From NCBI RefSeq assembly GCF_002157895.1, contig NZ_CP021377.1:2604001-2668000 (forward strand): a DNA stretch of 64,000 nucleotides. Reading direction: 5' to 3'. The stretch's first letter is position 1, and each line of letters opens with the position of its first letter. The stretch is from Oceanisphaera profunda. Lineage in GTDB: Bacteria; Pseudomonadota; Gammaproteobacteria; Enterobacterales; Aeromonadaceae. Below are positions 46,502 to 56,910 of this stretch, in pieces. The position numbers were made by a program, and so were the translations under genes. The notes under the pieces are model-generated. The model was not told where the DNA came from and did no database searches. It worked only from the letters and a program-made list of their open reading frames with translations.

Positions 46502-47377
46502 TTAGCGCTTTTGGCCGCTGAGACGTGCCCATTCTTCGCGAAGCTCAGGTGCGTCCATGGTAAACCACTGCTCGTAGAGCTCGTTTAAGCCCTCGGCTTG
46601 CAGGTCGAGAATACCAGACAGCGCCAACTGGCCGCCGGGCTTAACCAGGCTACTGATCAATGGTGACAGCTCTTTGAGCGGGCCGGCTAAAATATTGGCC
46701 ACTACGATATCGGCTTTCATATTCTCGGGCTGATCTTTGGGCAGATACACCGTTAAGCGGTCCGCCACGCCATTACGCTCGGCGTTATCTTGGCTGGCTT
46801 GCAGCGCTTGCGGGTCGATATCGATACCGATCACCTGCTTGGCACCGAGCTTTAATGCCGCCAGCGCTAAAATGCCGGAGCCACAGCCGAAATCGATCAC
46901 GGTTTTATCCGTTAAATCTTGGCCGTCTAACCACTCTAAGCACAGCGCAGTAGTAGGGTGGGTGCCGGTACCAAAGGCGAGGCCAGGATCCAGCATCACG
47001 TTCACCGCAGTGGGGTCCGGTACATCGCGCCAGCTTGGGCAGATCCATAACCGATCGCCAAAGCGCATGGGATGAAAGCTGTCCATCCACTCGCGTACCC
47101 AGTCTTTATCTTCTAGCTGCTCAACCTTGTAGGTGAGATCTTTGCGATAGAATTTTTTTAAGAAGGTTATGATCGGATCCGGATCCGTGGCGGCATCAAA
47201 CATGCCCACGACGACGGTGTCATCCCACAATAGGGTTTCACCGGGCAGGGGTTCGTACACGGGTTTGTCTTCGGCGTCCATATAGGTCACCGCCTGAGCA
47301 CCGCGCCCGAGCAGCATGTTACTGACCTTGTCGGCGGTTTTTTCAGTGGCATTAATGCGAATTTGTATCCAAGGCAT
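46502..47377 (-). CDS. prmA: Ribosomal protein L11 methyltransferase
   Basis: SAM-dependent enzyme trimethylating L11, 291 residues (E. coli 293). N-terminal substrate-binding domain, then [22 protein letters not shown], motif [28 protein letters not shown], and [10 protein letters not shown] (post-motif). Downstream of yhdT-panF as in E. coli, though separated by repeats. Confidence 0.97.
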   Translation of the reverse strand: MPWIQIRINATEKTADKVSNMLLGRGAQAVTYMDAEDKPVYEPLPGETLLWDDTVVVGMFDAATDPDPIITFLKKFYRKDLTYKVEQLEDKDWVREWMDSFHPMRFGDRLWICPSWRDVPDPTAVNVMLDPGLAFGTGTHPTTALCLEWLDGQDLTDKTVIDFGCGSGILALAALKLGAKQVIGIDIDPQALQASQDNAERNGVADRLTVYLPKDQPENMKADIVVANILAGPLKELSPLISSLVKPGGQLALSGILDLQAEGLNELYEQWFTMDAPELREEWARLSGQKR

Positions 47378-47442
47378 GGCGTGGCTTCATCAAACGGTAA
47401 AGGCAGGATTCTAGCATAAAAACATAGCGTCAGAACTTGTAG

Positions 47443-47501
47443 GGTCGAATTCATTCGACCAATAAGGGGGCACAATCTAAAACGGTCGAATGAATTCGAC
47501 C
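47443..47501. repeat. Pair of inverted GGTCGAAT palindromes
   Basis: GGTCGAATTCATTCGACC (47443-47460) and its reverse complement GGTCGAATGAATTCGACC (47484-47501) lie 23 bases apart between prmA and panF. Each is itself nearly palindromic, so the region can form either two small hairpins or one large one. Confidence 0.8.
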
Positions 47502-47530
47502 GTACAAAACCATTGCTATGCGGTGGGCTG

Positions 47531-49066
47531 CTAAGTATTTGTCTCGTGCTGGGCGCCGGGCGCTTGGCGCTCGGCGCTGTTCTTGCCAAGCTCTTCACCG
47601 CTGTTTTTGCCAAACAAGGCCCGCACTTCTGCACAAGGTGCAGGGCTGAGCAGCGAGCCGATAACATAGGCGAGGCCAGACAGCGTTAGGCTAGGCACTA
47701 TGGCGTGCAGACCGAATAGCTTAATACCTAAGGTGGTGAGCAAGCCGTAGCTAATGGCGCCTACTAGCATGGAGGCCAGTGCGCCGGTGGCGGTGCCGCG
47801 CCACCAATATAGTCCCAGCACTAATGGCCAGAAGAAGATGGCTTGCAGCGCACCAAAGGCTAATAAGTTCAGCCAGATGATCATATCCGGCGGGCTAAGG
47901 GCGGCGAGCAATACTATGACGCCCACGGCCAGTGTTACCAAACGGCTGGCGCGTTTAATAAAGGTTGGAGAGGGCGGAGTGGAGCCAGGCTTGCGGCCGA
48001 CATAATTCAAATATAAGTCTTTCACCAACGTGGCCGAGGCTTGAATCAACTGGGAGTCGATGGTCGACATAATGGCCGCCATGGGGCCGGCTAAAAATAA
48101 GCCTGCCACTATCGGCGGTAATACGGTGAGCATTAAAGTGGGCATGACTTTATCGGGCACGGTGAGTTCGGGCACCAGTACTCGACCTAAGGCGCCGGCG
48201 AAGTGCATCCCAAACATCAAGAGCGCGCCTACAAGGGTGCCAATAATAATGCCTTTGTGCATGGCCTTGCTGTCTTTGTAAGCCAAGCAGCGCACCGCCG
48301 AATGGGGCAGACCAATCACGCCAAAGCAGACCAATACCCAAAACGACAGCATAAAGCTGCTACTTAAAAAGTCATCGGGCCCGCGGGGTGATACCAAGCC
48401 TGGGTCTATCTCAGCCAAGGCACTAAACATGGCACTGGCGCCGCCGCCTGCAGTTAATACCCCGACCAACAATACGATAGTACCAATCAGCATTAAGATG
48501 CCTTGCACCGCATCTGTGACCACGACCGCCCTAAAGCCGCCAATCAGCGTATAGAGCATCACGGTAGTGGCGAAAATAATCAGACCGCCTTGATAGGGCA
48601 GGCCGGTCACGGTTTCTAACAGTCGCGCGCCACCGATAAATTGCACCACCATAGTGGCGATAAAAGCCGCCAATAAGCCTAGTGCCGCCAAAATCACCAC
48701 CAGCGGGCTGCGATAACGGGCATAGAGCATGTCGTTGATGGTCAGCGCATTAACGCGCCGCGCGATCACGGCGAACTGCTTGCCCAACACGCCGAGCGTT
48801 AACCATACGGTAGGTACTTGGATCATGGCCAACAATACCCAGCCTAAGCCCATACTGTACGCCGCACCGGGGCCACCAATAAAAGATGAAGCTGAGGCAT
48901 AGGTGGCGACCATGGTCATGGCCAACACGAAGCCGCCCATGGAGCGGTTGCCTAAAAAATAATTTTCGACAAAACTGCCCTCAGTGGGGCGACGGCTTAA
49001 GTAAAAGCCCAAACCCAACATGGCCAGTAAATAGCAGATTAACGGAACTATTAGTGCAAGGTTCAT
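47531..49066 (-). CDS. panF: Sodium/pantothenate symporter PanF
   Basis: Sodium solute symporter (SSSF) family, 511 residues against 483 in E. coli, about 13 membrane helices. Conserved stretches are FVENYFLGNRSMGGFVLAMTMVATYASASSFIGGPGAAY, GFRAVVVTDAVQG and GPMAAIMSTIDSQLIQAS. Imports pantothenate for CoA synthesis. The last dozen residues (RQAPGAQHETNT) are encoded by a dispersed family A repeat, so the C-terminal tail is probably a recent extension. Follows yhdT by nine bases. Confidence 0.94.
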   Translation of the reverse strand: MNLALIVPLICYLLAMLGLGFYLSRRPTEGSFVENYFLGNRSMGGFVLAMTMVATYASASSFIGGPGAAYSMGLGWVLLAMIQVPTVWLTLGVLGKQFAVIARRVNALTINDMLYARYRSPLVVILAALGLLAAFIATMVVQFIGGARLLETVTGLPYQGGLIIFATTVMLYTLIGGFRAVVVTDAVQGILMLIGTIVLLVGVLTAGGGASAMFSALAEIDPGLVSPRGPDDFLSSSFMLSFWVLVCFGVIGLPHSAVRCLAYKDSKAMHKGIIIGTLVGALLMFGMHFAGALGRVLVPELTVPDKVMPTLMLTVLPPIVAGLFLAGPMAAIMSTIDSQLIQASATLVKDLYLNYVGRKPGSTPPSPTFIKRASRLVTLAVGVIVLLAALSPPDMIIWLNLLAFGALQAIFFWPLVLGLYWWRGTATGALASMLVGAISYGLLTTLGIKLFGLHAIVPSLTLSGLAYVIGSLLSPAPCAEVRALFGKNSGEELGKNSAERQAPGAQHETNT

Positions 49067-49075
49067 GTTTAGTCT

Positions 49076-49456
49076 TTAGTGAGGACGTAAGTGGGCGCGT
49101 AACGGTACAGCGTCGGCTGCGGCGTCGGCTTGAGTAATGGAGGCATCGTCGGCAATAGCTGTTGCGGCTTTGGTTTTTAATAACGCAGCTGTGACTCTAG
49201 CTTCATCAGTGCTTATATCTGTTACGGGAGCGTCAAGCGGCAGGTTTTTAAAGTAGCGGCGCACCATCACCGCGCATAGGCCAATAAACAGCAGCGGATT
49301 AAATACGCAGCTTAATACAAACCATAAGGGCCAGCCGTGCCACATTAGGTTGGCCGGTACGGCGTAGGCACTCAGCCACCAGCCCAGCATATAAAGCAGG
49401 GCTAACCCTAAACTTAACAGCGCCTCGCGGCGAGCAATAATCACCAGATGATTCAT
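49076..49456 (-). CDS. yhdT: YhdT-like small membrane protein (DUF997)
   Basis: 126 residues from ATG 49456 (AAGGA site). Two membrane helices: ALLSLGLALLYMLGWWLSAY and WPLWFVLSCVFNPLLFIGLCAVMVRRYF, which is the DUF997 core of E. coli YhdT (80 residues). An additional polar Ala/Thr/Asp-rich C-terminus of about 45 residues is unusual. Located directly before panF as in E. coli; possibly a companion of the symporter. Confidence 0.88.
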   Translation of the reverse strand: MNHLVIIARREALLSLGLALLYMLGWWLSAYAVPANLMWHGWPLWFVLSCVFNPLLFIGLCAVMVRRYFKNLPLDAPVTDISTDEARVTAALLKTKAATAIADDASITQADAAADAVPLRAHLRPH

Positions 49457-49817
49457 GGATAATGTCCTTAGTGCAGAAGCGCAGAATAACATATTTGCTT
49501 TGTCGGTGAGGAGTGGGGTGTAAAGGATGAGAGCTAAAGCTATTTGTTAGACTGTTGCTGCTATGCCGAGCGCGACTTGGTATCTGAATTTTTCGTCATA
49601 CCGGATTCACTCCGGTATCTCGCACTTTTGCTCTTATGCCTAAAGCGAGTTCCTGACGTGCGTCAGGAAGACGGCAAAAGCTATGAGACCTAACATTGCC
49701 CGATGCTTATCTTAAAGCTCGGCGCTGTTATTCAGCCATAAAAAAACGGCGCCCTGAGGCGCCGTTTAGCTTTTTTACTTTCGCACTTTCGCCTACAAAC
49801 AAGGCGAGCAGCAACAA
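49457..49817. repeat. Intergenic repeats between accC and yhdT
   Basis: Two divergent copies of repeat family B lie at 49594-49624 (CGTCATACCGGATT...ATCTCGCAC) and about 49644-49675 (GCGAGTTCCTGACG...GGAAGACGGC), and a family A remnant (CTCGGCGCTG) lies near 49720. The accC terminator lies at 49741-49768. Confidence 0.6.
49741..49768 (-). terminator. Terminator of accB-accC
   Basis: Perfect stem AAACGGCGCC / GGCGCCGTTT, loop CTGA, followed on the minus strand by a T-run, about 50 bases past the accC stop. Confidence 0.88.
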
Positions 49818-51158
49818 TTACAGACCCAGTTTTTTCTCTAGGTAGTGAATGTTGGTGCCACCGTTGCGGAAGTTTTCATCACGCATAATTTCTTGATGCA
49901 GGGGAATGTTGGTTTTAATACCTTCAATCACCAGCTCATTTAGGGCGTGTGTCATGCGGGCGATCGCGATATCGCGGTTTTCGCCGTAGCAGATAAGCTT
50001 ACCGATCATGGAGTCATAAAAAGGCGGAACCTTGTAACCCGCATAAATATGCGAATCCCAACGCACGCCTAAACCACCCGGAGAGTGGAACAGCGTGATC
50101 TCGCCTGGGCTTGGAATAAAGCTCTTCGGATCTTCAGCATTGATACGACACTCAATGGCATGGCCACGAATGGTCACTTGCTCTTGAGTGATCGACAACG
50201 GCATGCCGGCCGCGATGCGCAGCTGTTCTTTGATTAAGTCCACACCGGTGATCATCTCGGTGATCGGGTGCTCAACCTGAATACGGGTGTTCATTTCAAT
50301 GAAATAGAACTCGCCGTTTTCATACAAGAACTCAAAGGTACCGGCACCGCGATAGCCGATATCGACACAAGCACGGCAGCAACGCTCACCGATAAACTTA
50401 CGCATTTCTTCGGTAATGCCCGGTGCTGGCGCTTCTTCCACTACTTTTTGGTGGCGACGTTGCATGGAGCAATCGCGCTCACCTAAGTGAATGGCTTTGC
50501 CTTGGCCATCGGCCAAGATCTGAATTTCGATGTGGCGTGGGTTTTCTAGGAATTTCTCCATGTACACCACATCACTACCAAATACAGAGCCGGCTTCGGC
50601 TTTGGTCATGGTAATGGACTTTTCCAGCTCGGCTTCGTTGCGCACTACACGCATACCGCGACCACCACCACCGGCAGACGCCTTGATGATCACCGGATAA
50701 CCAATGCGCTTAGCAATGGCGGCGTTCTTTTTCGCGTCGTCGCTAATCGGGCCGTCTGAACCCGGTACACAAGGTACGCCGGTTTTTTTCATGGCGGCAA
50801 TGGCCGATACTTTATCGCCCATTAAGCGAATGGTGTCGCCACGAGGGCCGATAAATACGAAGCCTGATTTTTCAACCTGGTCGGCGAAGTCGGCGTTTTC
50901 TGCCAAGAAGCCGTAACCGGGGTGAATCGCCACCGCATCAGTCACTTCAGCAGCAGCAATAATAGACGGAATGTTCAAGTACGACTGGCTAGACTGATTG
51001 CCACCAATACAGATGGACTCGTCTGCTAACAGTACGTGCTTAAGTTCACGGTCGGCGGTGGAGTGCACGGCTACCGTTTTGATCCCCAGCTCTTTACAAG
51101 CGCGCAGGATCCGTAAGGCAATTTCACCGCGGTTGGCGATGACTACTTTATCCAGCAT
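49818..51158 (-). CDS. accC: Biotin carboxylase subunit of acetyl-CoA carboxylase
   Basis: ATP-grasp enzyme carboxylating biotin on AccB, first step of fatty-acid synthesis; 446 residues from ATG 51158 (AAAGGAAG site). Motifs: [32 protein letters not shown] (ATP loop), [18 protein letters not shown], and [16 protein letters not shown] with catalytic Glu, Asn and Arg. Directly downstream of accB with 10 bases between. Confidence 0.98.
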   Translation of the reverse strand: MLDKVVIANRGEIALRILRACKELGIKTVAVHSTADRELKHVLLADESICIGGNQSSQSYLNIPSIIAAAEVTDAVAIHPGYGFLAENADFADQVEKSGFVFIGPRGDTIRLMGDKVSAIAAMKKTGVPCVPGSDGPISDDAKKNAAIAKRIGYPVIIKASAGGGGRGMRVVRNEAELEKSITMTKAEAGSVFGSDVVYMEKFLENPRHIEIQILADGQGKAIHLGERDCSMQRRHQKVVEEAPAPGITEEMRKFIGERCCRACVDIGYRGAGTFEFLYENGEFYFIEMNTRIQVEHPITEMITGVDLIKEQLRIAAGMPLSITQEQVTIRGHAIECRINAEDPKSFIPSPGEITLFHSPGGLGVRWDSHIYAGYKVPPFYDSMIGKLICYGENRDIAIARMTHALNELVIEGIKTNIPLHQEIMRDENFRNGGTNIHYLEKKLGL

Positions 51159-51168
51159 GAGACTTCCT

Positions 51169-51630
51169 TTATTCGATGATGAACAGCGGCTCGTCAAATT
51201 CAACCGGCTCGCCATTATCAATCAAGATGGCTTTAATCACACCGGCTTTGTCAGCTTCAATTTGGTTCATCATCTTCATGGCTTCAACGATGCACAAGGT
51301 GTCGCCCACGTTCACGGTTTGGCCCACTTCGGAGAAGTTTTTTGCACCTGGGCTAGACGCGCGGTAGAAGGTGCCTACCATAGGAGAGCGCATTACATGG
51401 CCGCTAACAACCGGGGCGGCTGGCTCTTCAGCGGTCGCTGGAGATAAGGCCGCAGCCATAGGAGCAGGAGCAGGAGCCGCTTGATACTGCTGATATTGTG
51501 GCTGTATGTTCTGGCCGGGATTGCCGTAACGGCTGATGCGAACCGACTCTTCACCTTCGGAGATTTCCAGTTCGGCAATGCCAGACTCTTCAACCAGTTC
51601 GATCAGTTTCTTTATTTTACGAATATCCAT
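51169..51630 (-). CDS. accB: Biotin carboxyl carrier protein
   Basis: 153 residues. An N-terminal helical part ([21 protein letters not shown]), Pro/Ala/Gln-rich linker ([15 protein letters not shown]), and C-terminal biotinyl domain with biotinylated Lys119 in EAMKMMN. The thumb-like insertion ([11 protein letters not shown]) is present. Operon with accC, preceded by aroQ. Confidence 0.98.
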   Translation of the reverse strand: MDIRKIKKLIELVEESGIAELEISEGEESVRISRYGNPGQNIQPQYQQYQAAPAPAPMAAALSPATAEEPAAPVVSGHVMRSPMVGTFYRASSPGAKNFSEVGQTVNVGDTLCIVEAMKMMNQIEADKAGVIKAILIDNGEPVEFDEPLFIIE

Positions 51631-51666
51631 GAGCGTTCTCTTGTTATGTTATTACTGAGTTGGAAG

Positions 51667-52116
51667 TTAACGATCGCGTAAAAAACGGGTCGCCGCTTCC
51701 AGGGCAAATTCGTAACCATCACTACCCAAGCCGCAAATCACGCCTACGGCCTTATCGGCCAAATAGGAGTGGTGGCGAAACGGCTCACGCGCATGCACGT
51801 TCGATAAATGCACTTCAATAAAGGGAATGTTGACCCCCAATAAGGCATCACGAATCGCCACGCTGGTGTGCGTAAACGCCGCAGGATTAATAATAATAAA
51901 ATCTTGCTGGCCGTAAGCTTGGTGTATGGCATCAATGAGTTGATGTTCCGCATTGGATTGCAGGTGACTGAGCGCAATATTTTGCGCCGCGGCTCGCTGA
52001 CTTAAGCTTGCTATTATGTCATCTAAACTGTTCTGGCCATAGATACCGGGTTCGCGCTGACCCAAAAGGTTTAGATTGGGTCCATTTAGCAACAGAATTC
52101 GGAAATGTTCGGCCAT
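51667..52116 (-). CDS. aroQ: Type II 3-dehydroquinate dehydratase
   Basis: Third step of the shikimate pathway, 149 residues. [19 protein letters not shown] holds the catalytic Tyr and the Asn/Arg of the lid, [17 protein letters not shown] and [18 protein letters not shown] complete the site. Positioned before accB, a neighbourhood common in gammaproteobacteria. Confidence 0.97.
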   Translation of the reverse strand: MAEHFRILLLNGPNLNLLGQREPGIYGQNSLDDIIASLSQRAAAQNIALSHLQSNAEHQLIDAIHQAYGQQDFIIINPAAFTHTSVAIRDALLGVNIPFIEVHLSNVHAREPFRHHSYLADKAVGVICGLGSDGYEFALEAATRFLRDR

Positions 52117-52448
52117 TGTGTAGCAATCCTCGTCAATCTTGCGGTGTTCACATCGTTAGTTAGGGAGCCTATCCGTTTTTACCTGTTACTGGCAAATAAA
52201 ATCGTTCGGTTTGACTCAGACCGGCCAATTATAGTGATTTCGTGGAAATTGGCAGCAAATTACTGGTCTAATCACTAAAAGAACTCAAATTTACCCGTCC
52301 ACGGCCCTTTTTAATGCCACAGAGTGTCGTTAGCTGAACAGTAGAACCCATATCGGCGAAAATTCTGTGATCTAGTCGACGTTTTATGTCTTTTTGTGGC
52401 GGGTTAAGCGCAGCTGTACGCGTTACGTCGTCCGTTGTTAAATAATTT

Positions 52449-52611
52449 GTAGAGGCCGCTTTAGCTGGCCGGTGGCGCGTAGCGCCACCAAGCTCATCAA
52501 ACCGCACGGTGTTGACAAAGAACACCGACAAAACACGGCACGGTTAAAATCGGAGCTGTTTGTAGATTCTGGTTTTACTACGTAAAACCGGCCAGCTGAA
52601 GCGGCCTCTAC
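52449..52611. repeat. 163-base inverted-repeat element with internal hairpins
   Basis: The 24-base ends match as inverted repeats at 23 of 24 positions, starting GTAGAGGCCGC. Inside are GGTGGCG/CGCCACC (52471-52489), CGGTGTT/AACACCG (52507-52527) and GGTTTTAC/GTAAAACC (52571-52589). All four dyads are compatible with a cruciform. No coding capacity. Confidence 0.8.
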
Positions 52612-52737
52612 GTTCGAGTATCTTATTTCATCGGTGTTGCCGGTTCGATATGATGATTTTCCAAATGGATCTTGAATCATGTGAAAATTGACGTAGCTGT
52701 GGGTTTTTAACGTATGGCGATCAACGTATAGGGTATA

Positions 52738-52764
52738 AAAAAACGCCGCTCTCGGCGGCGTTTT
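52738..52764 (-). terminator. Terminator of acs
   Basis: AACGCCG / CGGCGTT hairpin with minus-strand T-run, about 30 bases past the acs stop. Confidence 0.8.
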
Positions 52765-52793
52765 ATCAGCTGTGAGCGCTTAGCTCATTTAGC

Positions 52794-54743
52794 TTAAGAA
52801 GCCTGACCACGCTCGGCTATCAGGCGATCTACCACGGACGGATCCGCCAGGGTTGAGGTATCGCCCAGGGTGTCAGTTTCACCGGTGGCAATTTTGCGCA
52901 AGATTCGACGCATAATCTTACCAGAGCGGGTTTTCGGCAAGCCTTCTGCCCAGTGAATAACATCTGGCGTGGCGATGGGGCCAATTTCTTTACGTACCCA
53001 ATCTTTTACGTCTTTATGCAGCTCGGCGCTTGGCACTTCACCTTCGTTCAAGGTGATATAGGCATAAATGCCTTGGCCTTTAATCTCGTGGGGCACGCCC
53101 ACAATGGCCGCTTCGGCAATTTTAGGGTGCGCCACTAAGGCGGACTCAATCTCGGCGGTGCCCATGCGGTGGCCGGAGACGTTTAATACGTCGTCAACTC
53201 GACCGGTGATCCAGTAGTAACCGTCTTCGTCGCGCTTAGCGCCATCCCCAGAGAAATAAGTGCCGGGGAAAGTCGAGAAGTAAGTTTGCTCAAAACGGTC
53301 GTGATCCCCATAAATGGTGCGCATTTGGCCGGGCCAAGAGTCAAGGATCACCAAGTTACCCTCTACGGCGCCCTCTAAAATATTACCTTCGCCGTCTACT
53401 AATGCGGGTTGCACGCCAAAGAAAGGGCGGGTGGCGGAGCCGGCTTTCAGTAACGTCGCACCGGGTAGCGGCGCTATTAAGATGCCGCCGGTTTCGGTTT
53501 GCCACCAAGTATCTACAATCGGGCAGCGCTCTTCACCAATGACGCGGTAGTACCATTCCCACGCTTCTGGGTTAATGGGCTCACCCACTGAGCCTAAAAT
53601 GCGCAGGCTCTTACGGCTAGTGCCTTCAATGGCCTCATTGCCTTTGGCCATAAAAGCGCGAATGGCAGTAGGGGCGGTATACAAAATATTGACCTGATGC
53701 TTATCAACAATCTCGCTCATACGGCTGGTTTTCGGGTAGTTAGGCACACCTTCAAACATCAAGGTAGTAGCGCCATTGGCCAGGGGGCCATACAAAATAT
53801 AAGAGTGACCGGTTACCCAGCCTACGTCTGCGGTACACCAGTGCACATCGCCTTCGTGATAATCGAAGATGTACTTGAAGGTCATGGCCGCGTACACCAA
53901 GTAGCCGCCGGTGGTGTGTAGCACGCCTTTTGGGGTGCCGGTGGATCCTGAGGTATACAGAATAAACAGCGGGTCTTCGGCGCTCATTTCTTCTGGTTCG
54001 CACACCGCATCTACTTGAGCTGCGGCTTCATGCCACCAGATATTGCGCTCACTATCCCAAGCCACATCGCCACCAGTGCGCTGATAGACAATGACTTTGC
54101 AATCGGGGCTCACGCCGGGTTTGGCCAATGCCGCATCGACGTTGGCTTTAAGCGGCACGGTACGACCGCCACGCAAGCCTTCATCAGCGGTGATCACCAG
54201 TTTGGCGTTGGAGTCGATAATACGGCTGGCCACTGCATCTGGCGAGAAACCACCAAACACTACCGAATGCACGGCACCAATGCGCGCACAGGCCAGCATG
54301 GCCACCGCGGCTTCAACCACCATCGGCATATATAAGCTAACCACGTCGCCTTTTTTCACGCCTTGAGCTTTTAATACGTTAGCGAAGCGGCACACTTGCT
54401 CATGCAACTCGCGATAGGTGACTTTTTTATCGTCGTCGGGGCTGTCGCCTTCCCAGATAATGGCCACTTGGTCGGCTTTGGTGGCTAAATGGCGGTCAAT
54501 ACAGTTAGCGGATAAGTTAAGGGTGCCATCTTCAAACCACTTAATACTGATGTGACCGGGATCAAAAGAGGTATGTTTCACCTTGGTATAGGGCTTGATC
54601 CAATCGAGGTTTTTACCTTGTTCGCCCCAAAATTTATCTGGGTTTTCAATGGACTCTTGATACATGCGCTGGTAGCCCGCGTCGTCTACGTGGGCGTGCT
54701 CGGCAATGTTTGCCATAACCGGATGAATCTTAACTTCGCTCAT
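52794..54743 (-). CDS. acs: Acetyl-CoA synthetase
   Basis: AMP-forming enzyme activating acetate, 649 residues (E. coli 652). Motifs: [18 protein letters not shown] (P-loop), [41 protein letters not shown], and the [11 protein letters not shown] stretch with the acetylatable Lys. Works opposite to Pta-AckA, allowing acetate scavenging at low concentration. Start has an AAGGAG site. Confidence 0.98.
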   Translation of the reverse strand: MSEVKIHPVMANIAEHAHVDDAGYQRMYQESIENPDKFWGEQGKNLDWIKPYTKVKHTSFDPGHISIKWFEDGTLNLSANCIDRHLATKADQVAIIWEGDSPDDDKKVTYRELHEQVCRFANVLKAQGVKKGDVVSLYMPMVVEAAVAMLACARIGAVHSVVFGGFSPDAVASRIIDSNAKLVITADEGLRGGRTVPLKANVDAALAKPGVSPDCKVIVYQRTGGDVAWDSERNIWWHEAAAQVDAVCEPEEMSAEDPLFILYTSGSTGTPKGVLHTTGGYLVYAAMTFKYIFDYHEGDVHWCTADVGWVTGHSYILYGPLANGATTLMFEGVPNYPKTSRMSEIVDKHQVNILYTAPTAIRAFMAKGNEAIEGTSRKSLRILGSVGEPINPEAWEWYYRVIGEERCPIVDTWWQTETGGILIAPLPGATLLKAGSATRPFFGVQPALVDGEGNILEGAVEGNLVILDSWPGQMRTIYGDHDRFEQTYFSTFPGTYFSGDGAKRDEDGYYWITGRVDDVLNVSGHRMGTAEIESALVAHPKIAEAAIVGVPHEIKGQGIYAYITLNEGEVPSAELHKDVKDWVRKEIGPIATPDVIHWAEGLPKTRSGKIMRRILRKIATGETDTLGDTSTLADPSVVDRLIAERGQAS

Positions 54744-54975
54744 TATTCCGCTCCTTGGTGTGGTAACCCATAACCCCTAGGGTGTAACTGATGCTAATAG
54801 ATATGATTAACTTATGTGTAACAAGGTGACGCAGATACCGGCATCACTCAATTAGACTTTTGGCTAGCCAGCGGCTAGTCGAGCTTCCTTTCTAACATAT
54901 TCTGGCTGGTTTGTGAGTGCCTTGTATGATGAATCAGCCTTAACTGTTTACTATTTGTAGCTGGGAGTGAGGCCT

Positions 54976-55410
54976 TTATGACAATAAAAAACGCTCGGCA
55001 AAGTAGATAACTATCCCATAGCGCACCGCCTTACCGATAAAGACCAGCAGCGTAAACGGCAGTAAGCGCACCTTCATCATGCCGGCAATCAAGGTGAGCG
55101 GGTCGCCCACCACCGGCAGCCAAGACAGCAATAAACTCCAGATGCCAAAGCGCTGAAAGCCCGCTTGGGCTTTGTGCAGTTGTTTTTCTTTAATGGGAAA
55201 CCAGCGCTTATGCTGATAATGCAATAGGTATTTGCCCAGCCACCAATTAATGACGCCGCCCAGCGTATTGCCGACACTGGCCAACAGCCATAACAGCAGC
55301 AATGCATCGGGCTGGCGCGTGAGTACTGCGGCTAATACGACTTCGGAATAAAACGGCGCTATGGTGGCGGCCAGCAGGCTGCTACTAAAAACGATTAAAT
55401 AATCCAACAT
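54976..55410 (-). CDS. yqaA: YqaA-family membrane protein (SNARE-associated/DedA-like)
   Basis: 144 residues from ATG 55410 (a GTG one codon upstream is also possible). VTT/DedA-like small membrane protein: ATIAPFYSEVVLAAVLTR, GNTLGGVINWWLGKY, FQRFGIWSLLLSWLPVVGDPLTLIAGMMKV and FVFIGKAVRY-like segment. Length and motifs match E. coli YqaA (142). DedA relatives support membrane lipid or proton-motive homeostasis; the YqaA role is unknown. Confidence 0.9.
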   Translation of the reverse strand: MLDYLIVFSSSLLAATIAPFYSEVVLAAVLTRQPDALLLLWLLASVGNTLGGVINWWLGKYLLHYQHKRWFPIKEKQLHKAQAGFQRFGIWSLLLSWLPVVGDPLTLIAGMMKVRLLPFTLLVFIGKAVRYGIVIYFAERFLLS

Positions 55411-55500
55411 CACAAGACAGTCACCAATAGAGCAGGGAATAAATGCGGGGATAGCCGTACGTTAAACGCCGTACGTACAGATAAACGGCGGTGTGCGGGA

Positions 55501-55675
55501 TTAGCTTGGTGCTGTCCTTAAGCCGTCTTCCTGATGCACATCAGGATCTCGTTTTAACTCTTAAAGCATAAAAACGAGATCCTGAAACGAGTTCAGGATG
55601 ACGGCCAAGAGCCAAGGAAACAAGCTGTGGGGTGTTGTTTTAGCTCGGCGCTTAGCGCTCGGCGCTATGTTTTCC
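55501..55675. repeat. Composite of family A and family B repeats
   Basis: Two family B copies in opposite orientation (55523-55551 and 55573-55604, CGTCTTCCTGATG... and ...GTTCAGGATGACGG) are flanked by family A fragments at about 55501-55514 and 55636-55675. The last family A fragment coincides with the stop codon of the DUF2956 gene. Confidence 0.7.
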
Positions 55676-56012
55676 AATAAAACACCGCAAAGCCTATCCA
55701 GCTCAATACCAACAACGCCCAGGGCAACCAAGTGCCGCGTGTGTTTGTTGCTAGCGGCTCGTCGTCAAAATCGTACTCTGTATCTAGCTCAGTAGACTCG
55801 GCGCGTTGGCGCTGCTTTTTTGCTTTGTCGGCGGCACGCGCTCGGGCTTTTTGCTGCTTCTTATATTCGTCTATGCCTTTTTGCACGCCCTGGGCAATTA
55901 AGCGGGTTTGCTCTTTGGTTTGGCCAGGCTTTTGTGTGGCCTTAGCCACGCGCTCGGCTTCTTCGACAGTTTCGGGGGACGGGCGAGTTTTCGTACGTTT
56001 GGGCTGTTTCAT
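55665..56012 (-). CDS. DUF2956 family protein
   Basis: 115 residues. A Lys/Arg/Gln-rich hydrophilic N-terminus (RTKTRPSPETVEEAERVAKATQKPGQTKEQTRLIAQGVQKGIDEYKKQQKAR...) typical of DUF2956 is followed by one C-terminal membrane helix (WLPWALLVLSWIGFAVFYW). Function unknown. Its ATG overlaps the TAA of the chaperone gene by one base, so the two are coupled. Confidence 0.85.
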   Translation of the reverse strand: MKQPKRTKTRPSPETVEEAERVAKATQKPGQTKEQTRLIAQGVQKGIDEYKKQQKARARAADKAKKQRQRAESTELDTEYDFDDEPLATNTRGTWLPWALLVLSWIGFAVFYWKT

Positions 56013-56632
56013 TAAGGTGCCACATTATTCAAATAATGAATATCCATGCTAAACACCGCTAATAACAATTGAGTAGCACTGCGGTAAAAACCAAAGGGAT
56101 CGTTATTGGCACAGGCCTCGGTTAGCTCAGGTAACCAAGTGAGCATCAGCTCATTGGCCAACTCGCGTTGTTGGTCGAGCAGGCCAATAAGCTGTTCGTC
56201 GCTTTGCGCTTGTGTGGCAGCCAACGCTAGGCTTGCCATCATTTCTAGCTGATTGCAGACATTGAGCGGGTCATCATCTTTGAGTTGCGTACCATGCTGA
56301 TGCAATAAGATGCTCATTAAAAACAGCGACTCTTGATCAGGCTGACTATAGGAAGACGTGTCGAGTAAGGCTTGCTCCACAAACAACCGTTGATAATGGC
56401 TATTTAGATCCTGTACAGGTTTGGCCAGCTCTAATATCAACTCGGCTTGGTGGCGAAAAGCTTCAACCGCATCACGCAAAGGGTCCAGCGTGGCCAAGCT
56501 ATTTAAGAAAGCGTGCATGTCGTAGCCGCCAAATTCTTGCAGCTCGTCCGTGGTCAAGGGCGCCGACAAAAGTGCAGTAAACCAATGATAAAGCTCGGCG
56601 CGGCGTTGTGAAGTGACGATGAAATCTTGCAT
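56012..56632 (-). CDS. TorD/DmsD-family redox enzyme chaperone
   Basis: 206 residues from ATG 56632 (GGGGAG site). All-helical TorD-like protein with RAELYHWFTALLSAPLTTDEL at the N-terminus and an EQALLDTSSYSQPDQESLFLMS region. The family binds twin-arginine signal peptides of molybdoenzymes and helps cofactor insertion. No molybdoenzyme gene is in the window, so the client is unknown. Operon with DUF2956. Confidence 0.85.
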   Translation of the reverse strand: MQDFIVTSQRRAELYHWFTALLSAPLTTDELQEFGGYDMHAFLNSLATLDPLRDAVEAFRHQAELILELAKPVQDLNSHYQRLFVEQALLDTSSYSQPDQESLFLMSILLHQHGTQLKDDDPLNVCNQLEMMASLALAATQAQSDEQLIGLLDQQRELANELMLTWLPELTEACANNDPFGFYRSATQLLLAVFSMDIHYLNNVAP

Positions 56633-56910
56633 ATTCTCCCCAAGGATGGCGGCGATGAGGCGCACACATCGATTAGCTCGGCTAAAAGCCTCCATTCTAT
56701 CGGCTTTATCGTGCAGATCTACCCTGAAAGTACAGTAGTTACGGGCAAGTAGGCGCTGACTTACTGGTCAGCTTTAATGGAATTTTTAACGTAAAGATAA
56801 ATAAGTCAGACTAACCCGCCGTCAAGGACTAGGCCGTAACTCAGCTAAAGGGTAAACTGACGGGAAAATTTAACAGAACCTTTTATATCCCCCATGAGTC
56901 AGGAGAGACA

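Larger units (their letters stand above)
52117..52793. other. Long intergenic region between acs and aroQ
   Basis: 677 bases without a supported gene. It contains a 163-base element of nested hairpins (52449-52611) and the acs terminator. Reading frames at 52268-52531 and 52438-52680 run through those hairpins and are not credible. The promoter of aroQ-accBC must lie near 52120-52260 but was not resolved. Confidence 0.5.

Noticed and set aside
52268-52680. Two minus-strand frames between acs and aroQ
   Set aside because: They read through the nested hairpin element; no conserved motif.
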